Positions 21,273 to 32,061 of a stretch of DNA of 64,000 nucleotides are shown one piece after another. The stretch is from Neonectria sp. B-13 (taxonomy: Eukaryota > Ascomycota > Sordariomycetes > Hypocreales > Nectriaceae). The first letter of the stretch is position 1. Every line of letters begins with the position of its first letter. The notes under the pieces are model-generated. The model was not told where the DNA came from. It ran no database searches and saw nothing but the letters and a program-made list of their open reading frames with translations. The position numbers and the translations under genes are program-made. Where the stretch lies: NCBI GenBank assembly GCA_002682825.1, contig NOKP01000023.1, positions 682,001 to 746,000 of the forward strand, read 5' to 3'.

Positions 21273-23654
21273 ATGTCCTCCGGCAAGGGATTCTCCGAGT
21301 TCCCCGATCTGGAAGCCAAGCTCCAGAAACCGACCAAGCAGTCCGCGTTCGAGAGACAGAAGGCCGAGGCCGAAGCGAAGCGCCAACGCGAGGCCGCCGA
21401 AACCGCAGCCGTCTACAGCGAGTTCGTCAAGAGCTTCGACCGCGACGATGACCGAGACGGCTATCCCGCCCCGAACCCCTCCGGCCCGCCTCGCCCGCGT
21501 CCAGGCTTCGGCGGCCCAGCTCCAGGCCCTGGTGCTGGCAAGCGACATTTTGGGACGTCAGGTCTGAAGAGCGGGCCGGGGAGTCTGGGGCCACCGGCGT
21601 TTGGCAAGAAGCGCTCGTTCCAGGACTTTGCGCGGCCGCCGAGGGAGAAGGGCGCGCTGGGTTTTGAAGACGGTGGCAGCGGCTCGCTCTCCGTGCCCAG
21701 GGCGTTTCACTCGAGCGACGACGAGGATATGGGCGAAGGGGGGAATCGAGCGGAAGAGAAGGCCATAGCGAAGCCGACGCTGCGTCTGTCGAATATGCCT
21801 CCCGGCACGTCGCCCGCGTTGATCAAGGCACTGATCCCGGATAACCTCACCGTCGAGAACGCCAAGATTGTGCCGCCGGTTGGCCCAGGGAGCTCTGAGA
21901 GGAAGTGCACAGTTTCGATCGTTACGCTAGCACAAGACACACCTGCAAATGACATCGACGCGGCAGTAAATGCCCTCCAAAATCGATACTTGGGCTATGG
22001 GTACTACCTCTCTCTTCATCGACATCTTTCCTCTGCGGTCTCTAGCTCGGCCGTTCTCCCTAATCTGGGGTCCTCCTCCTCTTCGCATCCATTTGGAGCC
22101 AAGCCCGTGGAACAACCGTCGGCACCGAAGAACGCTCCTCCTCAACAAGGCTTCCACCGAGGATTCGCGCCTCCATCCTCGTACGGTCCTCCAGGAGGCG
22201 CCGTTAACCGGACTAATCTCCTGCACGTACCTGTGAAGCCCCCACAAGATGTGCGAACTATCCGACTCATTAGCAAAGTTATCGAGGGAGTCCTGGAGCA
22301 TGGCCCGGAGTTCGAGGCACTGCTCATGACACGACCTGAGGTGCAGCGAGAAGAAAAGTGGGCCTGGATCTGGGATGCTCGAAGCCAAGGTGGCATTTGG
22401 TATCGATGGCGACTGTGGGAGGTAGTGACGGGCTCACAACTATCACAGAGGAAAGGCAAGTACATGCCCCTTTTTGATGGTAGCCATGCCTGGAAGGCTC
22501 CCGAAAAGAATCTCAGCTTCGAGTATACCACCAAGCTCGATGAATTTGCTTCCGATTCAGAGTACAACTCATCCGATGATGAGGATTTTGAGGAGGATCC
22601 GAAGAGGGAGACTCAGGACAAGGAATCAGAGAAGACGTTTCTCAACCCGTTGGAAAAGGCCAAGCTTACCCATCTGCTCGCACGGTTACCGACGACCCTG
22701 TCCAGGTTAAGGAAAGGGGACATCGCCCGAGTGACGGCCTTTGCCATTACTCACGCCAGCCGCGGAGTGGACGAGGTCGTGAACATAATAGTTTCCAATG
22801 TCGCAAAGCCGTTTGCCTTGACAGGGGCGAATCCAGAAAAGAGACCAGAACCCAAGGAGCCCCAACAAGGCACTGGCCAGGACGAAGCCACTACAAGTGA
22901 AGGCACCGACGTCAGTGGTGCGAGCTTAGTGGGGCTATACGTCGTCAACGACATCTTGTCGTCTTCCTCGACGTCAGGCGTGCGACACGCATGGCGGTTT
23001 CGGCAGCTCTTCGAAACGGCGCTGAAGGACCGCAAGATCTTCGAGACCCTGGGCCTGATGGCAGAGAAACTGAAATGGGGTCGCCTACGAGCAGAAAAGT
23101 GGAAGCGCAGTGTTGGCCTGGTGCTCAACCTGTGGGAGGGGTGGTGTGTGTTCCCAAATGAGAGCCACGAACTGTTCGTGCACAGCTTCGAAAACCCCCC
23201 TTCGTTGATCGCTGGGGAAAAAGTAGAGAACGACGAAAAGAAGGGCAAGTGGAAGGTTGTAGAGGCAGCGCAGGCGGGTGAGGGAGAAGCTGGTACTTCG
23301 TCGGAACGGATGCTACCAGTCTCGGTGGAAGAGGCCGACGTCCCAGGTGAACCGATCGACGATGACGATGTTGCTGGGGAGCCAGTGGAAGAGGACGATG
23401 TCGAGGGCGAACCGATCGATGAGGACGACATCGAAGGTGAACCGATCGAGGACGACGATGTCGAAGGGGAACCGATGGACGAGGACGAAGTCATCGGGTC
23501 AGAGCCGCCTCCCCAGGTGCCTCCAAATAGTAAGGAAAAGTCAGAGCCAGAACCGAAGCCTACAGAAGAGACATCACGGGCTGGACCGCCGCGGAAAAGG
23601 ATGCGAGCGGTGGACATGTTTGCGGATTCAGACGATTCAGACAAAGGGCCTTGA
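21273..23654 (+). CDS. U2 snRNP-associated SURP-motif protein (SR140/U2SURP-like)
   Basis: SR140/U2SURP proteins associate with the U2 snRNP in the spliceosome. This single-exon gene encodes 793 aa from the ATG at 21273, chosen because family proteins begin shortly before the Arg/Glu-rich helix (about 20-55) seen here. A divergent RRM-like segment lies at about 167-250. A SURP module follows at about 330-387, with VIEGVLEHGPEFEALLM and GIWYRWRLWEV. A CID-like helical domain covers about 450-665, including EKAKLTHLLARLPTTLSRLR and HAWRFRQLFETALKDR. Six imperfect acidic ten-residue repeats (core GEPxxxDDV) occupy about 690-745, before a short basic end. The RRM lacks a canonical RNP1. The large antisense frame at 22751-23725 is a mirror of these acidic repeats. 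Confidence 0.85.
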   Translation: MSSGKGFSEFPDLEAKLQKPTKQSAFERQKAEAEAKRQREAAETAAVYSEFVKSFDRDDDRDGYPAPNPSGPPRPRPGFGGPAPGPGAGKRHFGTSGLKSGPGSLGPPAFGKKRSFQDFARPPREKGALGFEDGGSGSLSVPRAFHSSDDEDMGEGGNRAEEKAIAKPTLRLSNMPPGTSPALIKALIPDNLTVENAKIVPPVGPGSSERKCTVSIVTLAQDTPANDIDAAVNALQNRYLGYGYYLSLHRHLSSAVSSSAVLPNLGSSSSSHPFGAKPVEQPSAPKNAPPQQGFHRGFAPPSSYGPPGGAVNRTNLLHVPVKPPQDVRTIRLISKVIEGVLEHGPEFEALLMTRPEVQREEKWAWIWDARSQGGIWYRWRLWEVVTGSQLSQRKGKYMPLFDGSHAWKAPEKNLSFEYTTKLDEFASDSEYNSSDDEDFEEDPKRETQDKESEKTFLNPLEKAKLTHLLARLPTTLSRLRKGDIARVTAFAITHASRGVDEVVNIIVSNVAKPFALTGANPEKRPEPKEPQQGTGQDEATTSEGTDVSGASLVGLYVVNDILSSSSTSGVRHAWRFRQLFETALKDRKIFETLGLMAEKLKWGRLRAEKWKRSVGLVLNLWEGWCVFPNESHELFVHSFENPPSLIAGEKVENDEKKGKWKVVEAAQAGEGEAGTSSERMLPVSVEEADVPGEPIDDDDVAGEPVEEDDVEGEPIDEDDIEGEPIEDDDVEGEPMDEDEVIGSEPPPQVPPNSKEKSEPEPKPTEETSRAGPPRKRMRAVDMFADSDDSDKGP

Positions 23655-25857
23655 GAGCGAGCATGGTGACTGGGAGCATACATAGTAGCATACTTAATGA
23701 AACGAACATGATGAAGACATGTCACGGAGAAGCCTTACTGCCTACTTTTTTCCAGCTATCTTAAGAGGGGTTTGAGTGAATAAGACGCATTGTGAGAACA
23801 CTGGAGGGGCCTTCTTTGCTGAATAATGGCGCCAGGTAGTCGAACCTGGGATGCCCTCGGACATTTCTGCATAACAGGGAGGTTGAAAAGAATCGATAAA
23901 TGATAGAGATGCGAATTCTCTCTTCACAGGACAGGAGGATAGACGAACACTGCGGTTGACTTTAAGATGTGATTAGCTGGGGGTGTTCAGAGGCTCGAGC
24001 CGCATTTGTCCCAGAATGACGACTTGGCTCAATGGAGAAACAGTGCAAGCGGGAAGGGAACCTTGAGGGAAGCTCTAGGGTGTAATTAGGTTTGTATCAT
24101 TTTGCATGTCGAGGGTAGGCTGCCACTGGCAGACTGCTCGGGGTTCTCTACTGGAGGCTCCGGCATGCTGACGAGAAGAGGCGTCGTCGTTGGTCCGGGA
24201 TGGCACGGAAGCCTTGGGAGGGTGGTTAGCATCTTATCATGGCGGACGGCCCATGCTCATGGCGGGTATTGGGGGGGTACTCGGCCATGGATCATGGATG
24301 CCGGTGGTGGTGATGCGTGTGAGCCAATGGAAACTTGCTCACTCGGCCGGGTTGGCCTGATGGAGACTGTGCGGTTCGGTTCCAAAGGTGGAGAGGCGGA
24401 AAGGCGAAGAGACGGAGGAGAAGAGAGGGATCAAGCAAGCAAAGGATAAAGAGAGAACAGTCATGTGCAAATACAAGACAAGACAGAGAAGGTGTGTAGA
24501 GGCTTGCGGATGAGGTGCTCGTTAGATCAGCAGCCGTTTCTCGGTCCGTCATCGACAGAGTTTCCGACGGTTCAACGGGTGAAGGAGACGGCCAAGTCTT
24601 CGGGGAATCACTACCGCATTGGTAGATGTGTACTACGCCGTAGTTAGCAGTGTTTCCTCTACCCACTCATTAGGCACGGAGGAATTGCTGTACGAGCGCC
24701 TGTAACGCGCTCCAGTTTGGGCTGCTAGAGGCGACTAAAGCTGGCTAACAGGCGAGCGCCATCACCCTGGACCCGCCCATTATTAGTCGAGTGATGTTGA
24801 CTGTCGAAGTGCCCTGGAAACGAGTCGGAACGGCGTCGGAACCGACGTGCGCTCTGGATCGAGGGACTCAAGTTGAAGCCAAGGCCAAGTGATTTGCGAA
24901 TTTATTCTCAGCCAGCTACTGGTGCTCTTACTACTAGTAGATGGTTTGTAGATGTAGGTATGCAGTGCAAGTGCCTACTCTGGTCTAGCTGACCCATGGG
25001 TCATGGAGACGGATAGTTGACCCCTCGCCCCTCGCATGTGGGGTGTAGATCCCGGTTCGGTTGGTTGCATTTTGCGAGAAGAGCAAGAAGAGTCAAGTAA
25101 AGCGGTTTCGTGGGTGGTGAGATGGAAGGTGAAGTGGGTGTGATGGCCCGCGTGGGGTGGGTGTGTGGATTAGTGGATTAGTGGGTGATTCTTCTTCTCT
25201 CATGCTCCTTCCTTCCCGCGCTGTAGGTACGACAGCCGCCAGCGGCAGGTCACTTCTGGCTCCTGCTCCTGCTCCTGCTCCTGTTCATGCTGTCAGGCTA
25301 GGATGCTCTTGCTGAGCTGAGAATAGCCTGGGCCGAGTTCTGACTTCGTGGGTTTTGCATTTGCATCTTTCTGCACTGGCAACCCTCCCGCTCTTCTCTT
25401 CCTTACCTTTACACCTCCCGGAGCCCTACAACCCGCTTCAGCACCTCCGAGACCCTCCCGACGATCCCACCCGGTTCCTCACACTTTATTGACGCGCCTG
25501 TTCCGTCACCCCGTTTCTCGTCCCGCCCGCCGCCCTCCCGACTTCGAGCGCCGTCGCCCGCACCCGGCCACCCGGTGATGCCCTTCCGTTCTGCACGCAA
25601 ACCGCCAAGCAACTGCCGCCGTGGAAATTGTGCCTCCTCGTCGCCCCCGGCCTTCACCACAACCACGACCACTGTCCGACGACGAGCCGCCGGCTCTCTT
25701 GCCTTCATGTTGACCCGAGACGCTCGTCGACCCTCTTTCCTCTAGGCCACAAGTGCGGCTCTGAGTCCATCGCAACCACCATCATCACCTTCAGAGCCGC
25801 CCGTACCTCTCCACGTTTTGTCCCCCGTCGCACGGGTCCTGCGACCCCAATCTCACT
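23655..25857. other. Spacer and promoter/leader of the copper-fist gene
   Basis: This 2.2-kb spacer has no supported gene. A T-arm-like palindrome occurs near 23833-23850 but no full tRNA fold is present. A CTCCTG hexamer repeat lies at 25260-25283. The last 500 bp is CT-rich and likely transcribed leader. Confidence 0.5.
25260..25283. repeat. (CTCCTG)4 hexanucleotide repeat
   Basis: Four perfect copies of a 6-bp unit in the upstream region of the copper-fist gene, about 575 bp before its ATG. No function is evident. Confidence 0.9.
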
Positions 25858-27517
25858 ATGCCTTTGATTAACGGTCAGAAGATGGCCTGGTATGTCTTGC
25901 CCCGTCATTGATTGCCATGTCTGCCCGCGCGTCCATGCGCAGGTGAATATGTGACTGACCGGGACGGCTTCTTTTAGCGAGCCATGCATTCGCGGCCATC
26001 GCTCGACCAAGTGCACCCACGCCAACGAACGATTGATGGTTCCCGTCCGCAAACCTGGCCGTCCTCTGAGTACCTGCCCTCACCCAGTATCTCGTCCATG
26101 CTCCTGCGGTCAGGTTACCGCCGCAATTCCAAGGAAACAGAAGTGTCACTGTGGACCAAATTCTGCCGAACCCCCTGAAGGCAAGGCCGATGCCAGTGAC
26201 TTGTCTAGGGACGCCACCCCCCAGAGCCCCTCAAAGGCGACAAATCCACCGTACCGAATACAAAAGACGACTACCAAGAATGGCGCGCCGTCTTTAAGTC
26301 GAAGCCAGTCGGTTGATGCTACCGCACTTGAGAGGATGGACCCCAATATGCTGAACATCATGCCCGCCTACAGCGGTGCGCAGCAGAAACCACCTGTTCC
26401 CATGCCCGACATGTCAGCCTTTGGCGCCATGGGGATGGTCCCAGCTGATACACCATTTGGCCCGATGGTGTATCCGGTGTTTCCACCGCAAATGCCACCT
26501 CCTATGATGGGCCCAGATGCTGCGAATAGCATGCCTAATGGGCATTCTCCTGCTCTTACAAATGGCCAAGCGCTGGACAAGGACAACAAGCCAACCTCAA
26601 AGGTTGGTTCCTGCTGTGGTGGTGGTGGCAGCAACGGCGCCTCCGCATCGCTTCCCCCAACTACTCAGTCCCCGACAGCGGTATCAAGTCCGATTATCAC
26701 AAGCGAGAGGAAGACCAAGAGCTGTTGTTCGTCGGGGATCAACTCACCAAAGGTGGAACCCAAGCCCGACGTGTTACCCACATCCGGTGTTTCCACGCCG
26801 AACGGGCTTGTCATGCCACCCTTTCAACCAATGGTCATGCCAAACGGCATGTATCCTTATTACCCTCAACCAACCATCTTTACCTATCCCCCTCAGTATG
26901 GATCGTTTCTACAACCTCTCCAACCGGAGCAATGGCGGCAAGTCATGGCTTCAATGACATTTGCTGCTCAGGGCGGCATGCCAGCTCCATATGCCATTCC
27001 CAATGCTGTCCCATACCAAGCGCAAGGGACGCCTCACTCGGCTGCTGGTACATCTCACCAGTGTACCTGTGGTGAAACTTGTCAGTGCGTTGGCTGCGCG
27101 GCGCACCCATACAACGATGCAACCCAGAGTTATGTGCGGTCAGCGTGGCAGAGTATGATGGATGACCCCCAAAACCCTCGAGCAAACGGGCACGGAGACC
27201 ACGGGCATACCCATGTCAACGGCCACGAAAGCAATGAGACACCGATTCAGAACGATTCTTATAACTCTGACGCCATACCGGTGGTTGGCTCGACTGAGGG
27301 CACAAGATCGCCAACCGCTCCGGAAACGCCGTCCGAGGCAGCCTCGGGAATGAGCGAGGAGCAAGCACTCTCGGCCAGCGACTTCTTCTTCGTCAGCTAT
27401 CCCTTTGGGGACTCATGTGCCGGCGAAATGTCTAGCTGCCCTTGCGGCGAAGATTGCCAGTGTCTCGGCTGCGTGATACACAACGGTCCAGACACCACCT
27501 TGGACCCGGAAGACTAA
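25858..27517 (+). CDS. Copper-fist transcription factor (Mac1/Cuf1/GRISEA type)
   Basis: This is a copper-sensing activator, by family expected to switch on high-affinity copper (and sometimes iron) uptake genes. Exons are 25858..25889 and 25978..27517, giving 523 aa. The 88-nt intron interrupts Cys11, so a model beginning downstream of it would lose the DNA-binding domain. Residues 1-40 form the copper fist: zinc ligands Cys11, Cys14, Cys23 and His25, then the minor-groove RKPGRP motif at 35-40. A CSCGQ...KCHCG cysteine cluster follows. The middle is Pro/Asn/Met-rich. Two copper-binding C-rich repeats of pattern CxCxxxCxCxxCxxH lie at 373-387 and 498-512, as in Mac1 and GRISEA. Extra CC pairs occur near KVGSCCGGGG and KSCCSSG. 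Two C-terminal repeats favour a Mac1-like copper-repressed activator over an Ace1-like detoxification regulator. Confidence 0.92.
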
Positions 27518-28254
27518 GCCTCCTAACCAGCGGCTTGCTTGCAAGAGGAGAATCGAGCCACTCGACACTTAACAAGCGGGGAAGGACATAGTAAAAGGGG
27601 AATGGAAGGGACAAGTGTTTCTCACAGCACTGGATGAGACAAACATTATCGTAGAGGTGTAGGATAGGATGGTCAGGTTGTTTGCATTTAAAGAGATACC
27701 CCTCCATAGCGATGGAATGAGTGGAGGCTGGGCGACGAGTTACCAGCAAGGAGAAGCTTCCAACAAGAGCTTTCTAGAGGAAGGCTCGAGAACAAAAATA
27801 AAATTCACCTCCGCAACTATGTGACATGCACCAAAGGCGCAGAACTGGAGTGCTTTGCCTGCTTTGTCTTCTTCGCCTTTTTACTACTGTCTCTCCTTCG
27901 GAACGTCGGAGAGTCCTCACCGTGATGGAGCCGTGTCCGTTCCGAACCTGCAGACTCAATCTCCTGCTACCGACGGGGAGTCTAAGTCTCTCTAGACGAT
28001 TTTGTTGTAATTTTTCTTAATTGTTTCCATCTAGTCTAAGATCGTAGAGCACTCAAGTACCTCGTTGAGAGTTTCGAAGAGGAGTTGAAAAGTGGAGCGC
28101 ACTGTGCGGTTCCTCGACTACAAAACTCGAGCTCGAGACCTCCTGAGCTCGAATAAGCTTCATTTGGGACACTGAGCCAACGTCACACACAAGAAACCGT
28201 CCTTTTCATCTAAATCAACACCCGCTCCAATATTTGACCAGCCCGGCAGATTCA
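27518..28254. other. Spacer between the copper-fist gene and the RS-rich gene
   Basis: These 737 bp contain the 3' end of one gene and the promoter of the next, with short uninformative ORFs. No RNA gene or repeat is seen. Confidence 0.5.
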
Positions 28255-29355
28255 ATGGATCACGGACATAGCTCGCGCCAGCGGTCGCCCCGTCGCGACC
28301 ATCGTTCTCGCGAGTGGAGTGACAAGGGAACCCAGGATCGCGACACACGTCGAAGGGATTCTCGCTCGCGCTCACGATCACCCAAGAGAGCCAAAACATC
28401 ATCATCACGACGTGACAGGCCGCCAGGACAGTCAAGTCATCACCACTCATCGTCAAAACATCGCTCGTCTCACAGACATCGCGAACATGCTAGTCGCACA
28501 GCCGAAGCGCGCGTGACAGCTGACTTGCCGTTCTCGGCGAGGCCGCTATCCAAGGTGGACTTGCAGACCTTCGAGGCGGTGTTTGCCGACTACCTCAGCC
28601 TCCAGAAGCAGAAGGAAATTGAGGATATGGACGAGCGAGAGGTTCGGGGGAGGTGGAAGAGTTTCGTCGGGAAATGGAATCGGGGTGAGCTGGCCAAGGG
28701 ATGGTATGATCCGGAGAGGTTTGCCCAACTCAAGGCGGACCCGGAACGCTCTCAGAGGACGTATATGAAGACCAAAGATGAGCCGAAGCACGACAAGGGC
28801 GATGACGAGGAGGAGAAAAAGGATGGCAGTGACGAAGACGAAGAAGAGGACTATGGGCCTATTCTTCCTACGGCAGACTCTAACCGTCGCGCCGGCCCCG
28901 GGATTCCTACGCTCCAAGACCTCTCCCTCCGCACCGAGCTGAACGATGAGGACAAGGAAGCGTCCATTGCAGCCCTCCGCGACGCTCGCAAGGCCGACCG
29001 CGTGCTACAAAAGGAGCGCCTCGACGATCTCGTCCCCCGTGCAGAGCCCGGCACGCGCGAGCGCAAGATGGAGAAGCGCCAGCTCGTCAACGAGAAGATG
29101 CGCTCGTTCCGCGAGAAGAGCCCGGGCATGGAGGCCGGCAACGAGCAGGAGGTCATGGGCGGCGGGGACACACTCGCGGAGTTCAAGCAGGCCAAGGAGA
29201 ACGAGCAGCGGCGCAAGACGGAGCGAGAGATCCGGCGCGAGGAGGTTGATCGGGCCAAGAGGGAGGAGATGGAGGAGAGGCGCAAGGCGTGGAAGGAGAG
29301 GGAGGAAGGGACGGTGGGGATGCTGAGAGAGTTGGCGCGGCAGCGGTTTGGGTAG
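28255..29355 (+). CDS. RS-rich nuclear protein with GPALPP1/DUF3752-like C-terminus
   Basis: The protein has 366 aa from the ATG at 28255; the frame is open upstream only from a TTG. Residues 1-85 are dominated by Arg/Ser/His (RRRDSRSRSRSPKRAK), an RS-like region expected to localise to the nucleus. A compact segment at about 95-165 includes SKVDLQTFEAVFADYLSLQ and RWKSFVGKWNRGELAKGWYD. An acidic linker is followed by a YGPILPT motif near residue 203 that resembles the GPALPP motif. The C-terminus is strongly charged, alpha-helical and ends in LARQRFG, resembling DUF3752 proteins. A role in RNA processing is inferred from composition only. Confidence 0.75.
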   Translation: MDHGHSSRQRSPRRDHRSREWSDKGTQDRDTRRRDSRSRSRSPKRAKTSSSRRDRPPGQSSHHHSSSKHRSSHRHREHASRTAEARVTADLPFSARPLSKVDLQTFEAVFADYLSLQKQKEIEDMDEREVRGRWKSFVGKWNRGELAKGWYDPERFAQLKADPERSQRTYMKTKDEPKHDKGDDEEEKKDGSDEDEEEDYGPILPTADSNRRAGPGIPTLQDLSLRTELNDEDKEASIAALRDARKADRVLQKERLDDLVPRAEPGTRERKMEKRQLVNEKMRSFREKSPGMEAGNEQEVMGGGDTLAEFKQAKENEQRRKTEREIRREEVDRAKREEMEERRKAWKEREEGTVGMLRELARQRFG

Positions 29356-29836
29356 TCATGGGTGCGTCTTGCTCCTACGGAAGTTCTACGGGGGTGGCAT
29401 GAAGCGCTATTGTTTTGGGGGGTGGTTGCCATGAAGGCTTGGATTTGGAGTTGTTGCGGATGGGTGCTTTTCACACGCTTGCCTTCAGCTTGGGGTTGAA
29501 GGAGTTGGAGGTACCGAATGGTCCTTTCGGCGCACTGTGGGAGCGGTAATTTGGCCCACTCCGATCAAAACTCTTCCACGACATCGACGACCGACAGAGA
29601 AAGCAAATTCGGCTTCGAGAACGTACAGACCAGCGCGAACTCATTTGCCAGAAGCCACCTGCTAGCCTCGTACTCGAGTGTGAACGCCTGTCAAAAGAAG
29701 AATCAGGAGTTTTTCGGCGTCATTTCACCTTTTCCTCGCGACGGCCTTGGGCTCAAGTGAAGGCTCACACTTACTCTCGCATCGCCCACCGTCCAAAGAC
29801 ACGCCCAGCCGATAAGGAGAGACGATCACTACAAAT
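29356..29836. other. Spacer upstream of EFM7
   Basis: These 481 bp hold the 3' end of the RS-rich gene and the EFM7 promoter. Nothing else is supported. Confidence 0.5.
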
Positions 29837-30634
29837 ATGGCTAACGAAGTCGACTACGGCTTCGGCGGCCTCATGGACGACCCGGAGGACTACTACCCGC
29901 CAACCCCGCCGCACAAGGAGGACATGTTCACGATGCAGAGTGGCAAGCACATCACCCTCCGTCTCGTCGGCTCCAGCCCCACGGAAGCCCACATCGTCTG
30001 GAACGGCTCCAAGATGATCTCTGACTTCTTCGAGGACGAGCCCGCGCGTGTGCGTGGCCGGACCGTCCTTGAGCTCGGCGCCGCCGCGGGACTGCCCAGC
30101 CTCGTCGCCGCCATCCTAGGCGCCCGCAAGGTCGTCATGACGGACTACCCGGACCCGGACATCGTGACCGTCATGCAGAAGAACGTCGACAGCTGCGACG
30201 AGACGGTCGAGCCGCGGGGGCGCATCGCCGATGTTGTCGACGCTATGGGCTTCGTCTGGGGAGCCGACCCGGCACCGCTCCTCGCCCGCCTTCCGGCCTC
30301 GGACGATGCGCAAGGTTCGCGCTTCGACGTTCTTGTTCTGGCGGACCTGCTCTTCCGGCACAGTGAGCACGGCGCGCTGGTCAAGACGATCCGGGAGACG
30401 CTGCGCAAGTCGCGCGATAGCGTCGCCTATGTCTTCTTCACGTCGTACCGGCCTTGGAAGAAGGAGCTCGACGAGCGCTTCTTCGACATCGCCCGCGAGC
30501 AGGGCTTCGAGGTCGAGCAGGTGTCGGAGCGCCGCCTCGACAAGCCGCTCTTCGACAACGACCCGGGCGACCTTGACGTGCAGAAGACAGTGAGAGGATT
30601 CGCGGTGCGGTGGTCCGTCGAGGCATGTGAGTGA
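29837..30634 (+). CDS. EFM7: Protein N-terminal and lysine methyltransferase EFM7 (Nnt1 family)
   Basis: EFM7 is a SAM-dependent class I methyltransferase that modifies the N-terminal Gly and adjacent Lys of translation elongation factor EF1A; the older name is NNT1, nicotinamide N-methyltransferase-like. It is a single-exon 265-aa gene. The family N-terminus (acidic, then PPTPPHKEDMFTM) is intact. SAM motif I is VLELGAAAGLPSL (ELG at 79-81), the acidic loop after it is VMTDYPD, and motif post-II is VLVLADLLFRHSEH. The FFTSYRPWKKELDERFFDIA segment near the C-terminus matches METTL-type lysine methyltransferases. The ATG at 29837 has A at -3. Confidence 0.88.
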   Translation: MANEVDYGFGGLMDDPEDYYPPTPPHKEDMFTMQSGKHITLRLVGSSPTEAHIVWNGSKMISDFFEDEPARVRGRTVLELGAAAGLPSLVAAILGARKVVMTDYPDPDIVTVMQKNVDSCDETVEPRGRIADVVDAMGFVWGADPAPLLARLPASDDAQGSRFDVLVLADLLFRHSEHGALVKTIRETLRKSRDSVAYVFFTSYRPWKKELDERFFDIAREQGFEVEQVSERRLDKPLFDNDPGDLDVQKTVRGFAVRWSVEACE

Positions 30635-31152
30635 GGGAAAGGGCAGAACCAATACGAATAAATGAACCAGGGTGGGATGACGACTTCATGATGATGCATG
30701 GTAATCCTCGCGTTGGACGCTCCTTTTGCCGGTGCAATCTGTGAAGCGGCTTTGGTGATACCGAACGTTACGTTACCTGTAACCTGCCAGGTAGTCTACG
30801 CTACCGCTGGCTTACAGTGCGTGGCTCAACGCCCAGCGAGTGATAGAACTGTGTGGTTTCCGCTTCCCCACATGACGATGGGACTTCTCGCATATCGTCC
30901 TTCGTTGGGCGCGTACATTAACCGCTCTCCCCCCAGAGAAAACCGGACTCGTCGGTTTCTTCTGCATCGTAGTAAATCCCACAGGATTCATCATACGAGA
31001 AAACGCCCAAGTCTCAACTCATTTCGCGGTTCCTCCGGCCACATGTCAAAGACACACCCCTTGGCCCGAAACCTGCAAGCTACACCCAACCTACATAAAA
31101 TCACAACGCAGAGCCCCCCTTCGTGAACAGACTCCCCCACCCTAGCGTACCG
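30635..31152. other. Spacer EFM7 to PhyH-like gene
   Basis: These 518 bp carry the EFM7 3' end and the promoter and leader of the dioxygenase gene. No further element is recognised. Confidence 0.5.
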
Positions 31153-32061
31153 ATGACCCGGGGCGCAAGCGTCATGTCAGCCGAGAAGCCAACCTCGCCG
31201 TATCTGAGCCAGCTGGACCGGGATGGCTTCGTCGTCATCAAGGCCATCGTCGGCAGAGACAGGCTGGAGGAGCTGCGGGCGGCAAGCAGCAAGGCTACGC
31301 AGCTGGCGCGTGGGGGCGCGTGGCCGCATGTCCGGACCGTGGGCAAGCAGTTCCCTCCGTGGGATGCGAGCGCGGCCAAGGAGCAAGGCATCTGGGGGGT
31401 GCAGCACCTGATGAACCCAGCGCTGCCGGGCCACGAGGGCTTCACGGAGCTGTACTTCTCCGAGGCCATTCTCGGCATTGTCAAGCAGCTGCTGCAGTGC
31501 GGGGACGAGCATCTCATCATGGAGCTGTTCAACATGCTTGTGCGGCCCGAGAAGGACTTCGAGTTGAGGTGGCATCGCGACGATATCCCGGCCGAGGCTA
31601 TGCCGCAAGAGGAGATGGAGCGGCTGGGTGAGCCGGCATACCACGCCCAGTACAACTTTGCCCTCTGGGACGACGACTCTCTGGTTGTGGTTCCCGGCTC
31701 GCACAAGCGGCCGAGGACCGACGCTGAGCGAAATGCCGACCCGTTCGAGAAGACGCTGCCGGATCAACTCATTGTCAAGCTAGAGCCCGGAGACATTGTC
31801 TTTTACAACAACAACATTCTGCACCGTGGAGTGTATAGTTCCAAAAAGGAACGGATGACACTGCACGGGTCGGTGGGACATGTGAATGGGAGCAGCCTTC
31901 GGGCAAGGAACGTGCTGCAACACGGAGTTGGCGGCTGGGTCGACGATTGTGCCTTTGGGCAGCTCAAGGAAGGGGAGAAACAGAGAGCAGAAGAGATGAG
32001 ACGACGACTTGTTCAGCTGGGAAGTAAGAGCGGTCAGGTCGGCTATTCTCACCAGGGCTGA
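31153..32061 (+). CDS. Phytanoyl-CoA dioxygenase (PhyH)-family Fe(II)/2-oxoglutarate oxygenase
   Basis: This is a single-exon 302-aa protein of the PhyH fold, which hydroxylates an unidentified small molecule using Fe(II), O2 and 2-oxoglutarate. The iron-binding triad is visible: His141 and Asp143 in RWHRDDIP, and His224 in NILHRGVYSS. Arg234 (KKERMTLHG) is placed to bind the 2-oxoglutarate carboxylate. SLVVVPGSHKRPR is the conserved strand before the distal His. The start at 31153 is the first ATG in frame; a second ATG at 31174 (MSAEKPTS) is equally possible and would remove seven residues. There is no peroxisomal C-terminal tripeptide (the end is SHQG). Confidence 0.85.
   Translation: MTRGASVMSAEKPTSPYLSQLDRDGFVVIKAIVGRDRLEELRAASSKATQLARGGAWPHVRTVGKQFPPWDASAAKEQGIWGVQHLMNPALPGHEGFTELYFSEAILGIVKQLLQCGDEHLIMELFNMLVRPEKDFELRWHRDDIPAEAMPQEEMERLGEPAYHAQYNFALWDDDSLVVVPGSHKRPRTDAERNADPFEKTLPDQLIVKLEPGDIVFYNNNILHRGVYSSKKERMTLHGSVGHVNGSSLRARNVLQHGVGGWVDDCAFGQLKEGEKQRAEEMRRRLVQLGSKSGQVGYSHQG

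Noticed and set aside
22751..23725. A 324-codon antisense frame in the SR140-like gene with Ser/Gly repeats
   Set aside because: The repeats are the reverse complement of the acidic decapeptide array; no independent coding evidence.
23826..23895. tRNA-like T-arm (CCAGG TTCGACTA CCTGG on the minus strand)
   Set aside because: The loop has eight bases instead of seven, and no matching 5' acceptor strand or anticodon arm could be found; at best a tRNA remnant.
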